DNA from: Akkermansia sp.
GTDB taxonomy: Bacteria > Verrucomicrobiota > Verrucomicrobiia > Verrucomicrobiales > Akkermansiaceae
Assembly: GCA_020047775.1 (NCBI GenBank)
Contig: JAIFNK010000168.1
Span: 1-6,534, forward strand
Direction of reading: 5' to 3'
DNA length: 6,534 nt
The notes beneath the pieces were generated by a model. The model was not told the origin of the DNA, searched no databases, and was given only the letters and a program-made list of their open reading frames with translations. Within the stretch, counting starts at the first letter, position 1. The number at the start of each line of letters is the position of its first letter. This document shows, piece by piece, positions 6,121-6,534 of the stretch. The position numbers and the translations under genes were made by a program.

Positions 6121-6534
6121 ATGAAAGCCACAACCTTACTTCTCTGCCTGTCCGGTTTCACCTCGCTGCCCGTCGCGGCGGGCGAGGCCATGGTGAAGCC
6201 CGTGATCGAATCCGTGGGTCTCTTTAAAAACGGCCTCGCCGTGGTGCTGGCCACGTTTCCGATCGATGGCGCGGGCAGCTACTGCTGGGACCGCGTGCCG
6301 CACGTGATTCACGGAACCTTCTGGGTCGAGAGCGATGGCGAGGTGGCCGTGCAATCCACGACCCGCCGGATCGAGGAAACCGATGACAGTGGCGCGCCCA
6401 GCGGCGTGTTGCAATACGATCTCGCCGGCAAGGAGGTCACCATCACCCTGCGCCACAAGGACTCGCCACAGGACCCGCGAATCACCGGCACGGTCTGGGC
6501 GGTGCCGCCGCGCGCGGGCAAACGCCTGTGGGAC
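6121..6534 (+). CDS. Exported protein of unknown function, 3' end outside the window
   Basis: An open frame from ATG 6121 reaches the right edge (138 codons, no stop). It opens with a Sec signal peptide: Lys2, a hydrophobic core over about residues 5-19, and a likely signal peptidase I site after Val-Ala-Ala (residue 20, before GEA), so the product is probably periplasmic or secreted. The mature part begins VIESVGLFKNGLAVVLATFP (about 27-46) and contains HGTFWVESDGEV and a strand-rich GVLQYDLAGKEVTITLRH. The LFKNGLAVV opening resembles the first strand of DUF4139-type proteins and similar verrucomicrobial exported proteins, but I cannot confirm a family. No strong Shine-Dalgarno precedes the start; an ATG at 6111 is in another frame. 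The 181 bases before it (5940-6120) hold no gene I can support, only an AT-rich spot AATTAACAATT at 6041-6051. It is 208 bases from the SQR stop and probably separately transcribed. Confidence 0.75.
   Translation, partial: MKATTLLLCLSGFTSLPVAAGEAMVKPVIESVGLFKNGLAVVLATFPIDGAGSYCWDRVPHVIHGTFWVESDGEVAVQSTTRRIEETDDSGAPSGVLQYDLAGKEVTITLRHKDSPQDPRITGTVWAVPPRAGKRLWD

Noticed and set aside
5939..6227. Short frames in the SQR-6121 gap (5939-6133 minus, 5994-6227 plus)
   Set aside because: No recognisable family or ribosome site, mutually overlapping, and the plus one runs into the signal peptide of the 6121 gene in another frame.
1..6534. A defence island, CRISPR array or tRNA-associated integration site
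   Set aside because: No regular direct repeats with spacers, no tRNA-like fold and no integrase. The PLD and helicase genes are 584 bases apart, differently organised, and separated by the DUF3313 remnant.

Overview
The window is GC-rich bacterial chromosome with weak or absent Shine-Dalgarno sequences and several unrelated short transcription units. The long YHVISRVVDRRF-type REP-associated transposase and the protein at 6121 both resemble proteins I associate with Verrucomicrobia. A Luteolibacter/Haloferula-like verrucomicrobium is my best guess, by inference from protein style only.

Layout. (1) 1-1686, minus strand: the first 562 codons of a UvrD/RecB/AddA-type DNA helicase, running off the left edge. 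(2) 1687-2252: a rearranged-looking stretch. It holds a plus-strand terminator with no visible gene to terminate, the C-terminal half of a DUF3313-type lipoprotein that has lost its signal peptide and N-terminal half, and a strong plus-strand terminator. (3) 2270-2788, minus: a small single-HKD phospholipase-D-superfamily protein with a C-terminal cysteine cluster. (4) 2789-4354: a transposase island. A complete 365-aa Y1/HUH (RAYT) transposase on the minus strand (3052-4149) lies between an imperfect stem-loop region on its 3' side and, on its 5' side, two tandem 25-bp units with a perfect GC-rich palindrome. Beyond these is a 97-bp fragment of a second, diverged transposase copy. (5) 4355-5912, plus: an intergenic region with a perfect 7-bp inverted repeat, then a sulfide:quinone oxidoreductase of the human SQOR type carrying a twin-arginine signal. 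(6) 6121 to the right edge, plus: the start of an exported protein of unknown function.

The genes do not form one pathway. The helicase belongs to DNA repair or recombination, the SQR to sulfide detoxification or oxidation at the membrane, and the transposase with its repeats is a mobile or domesticated element. The two truncated gene pieces (DUF3313 and the RAYT fragment) indicate a region that has been rearranged. I found no tRNA, rRNA or CRISPR array and no defence cluster. The items most worth a second look are the Tat-type SQR, the palindromic repeats and fragment beside the long RAYT, and the truncated DUF3313 gene behind an orphan terminator.
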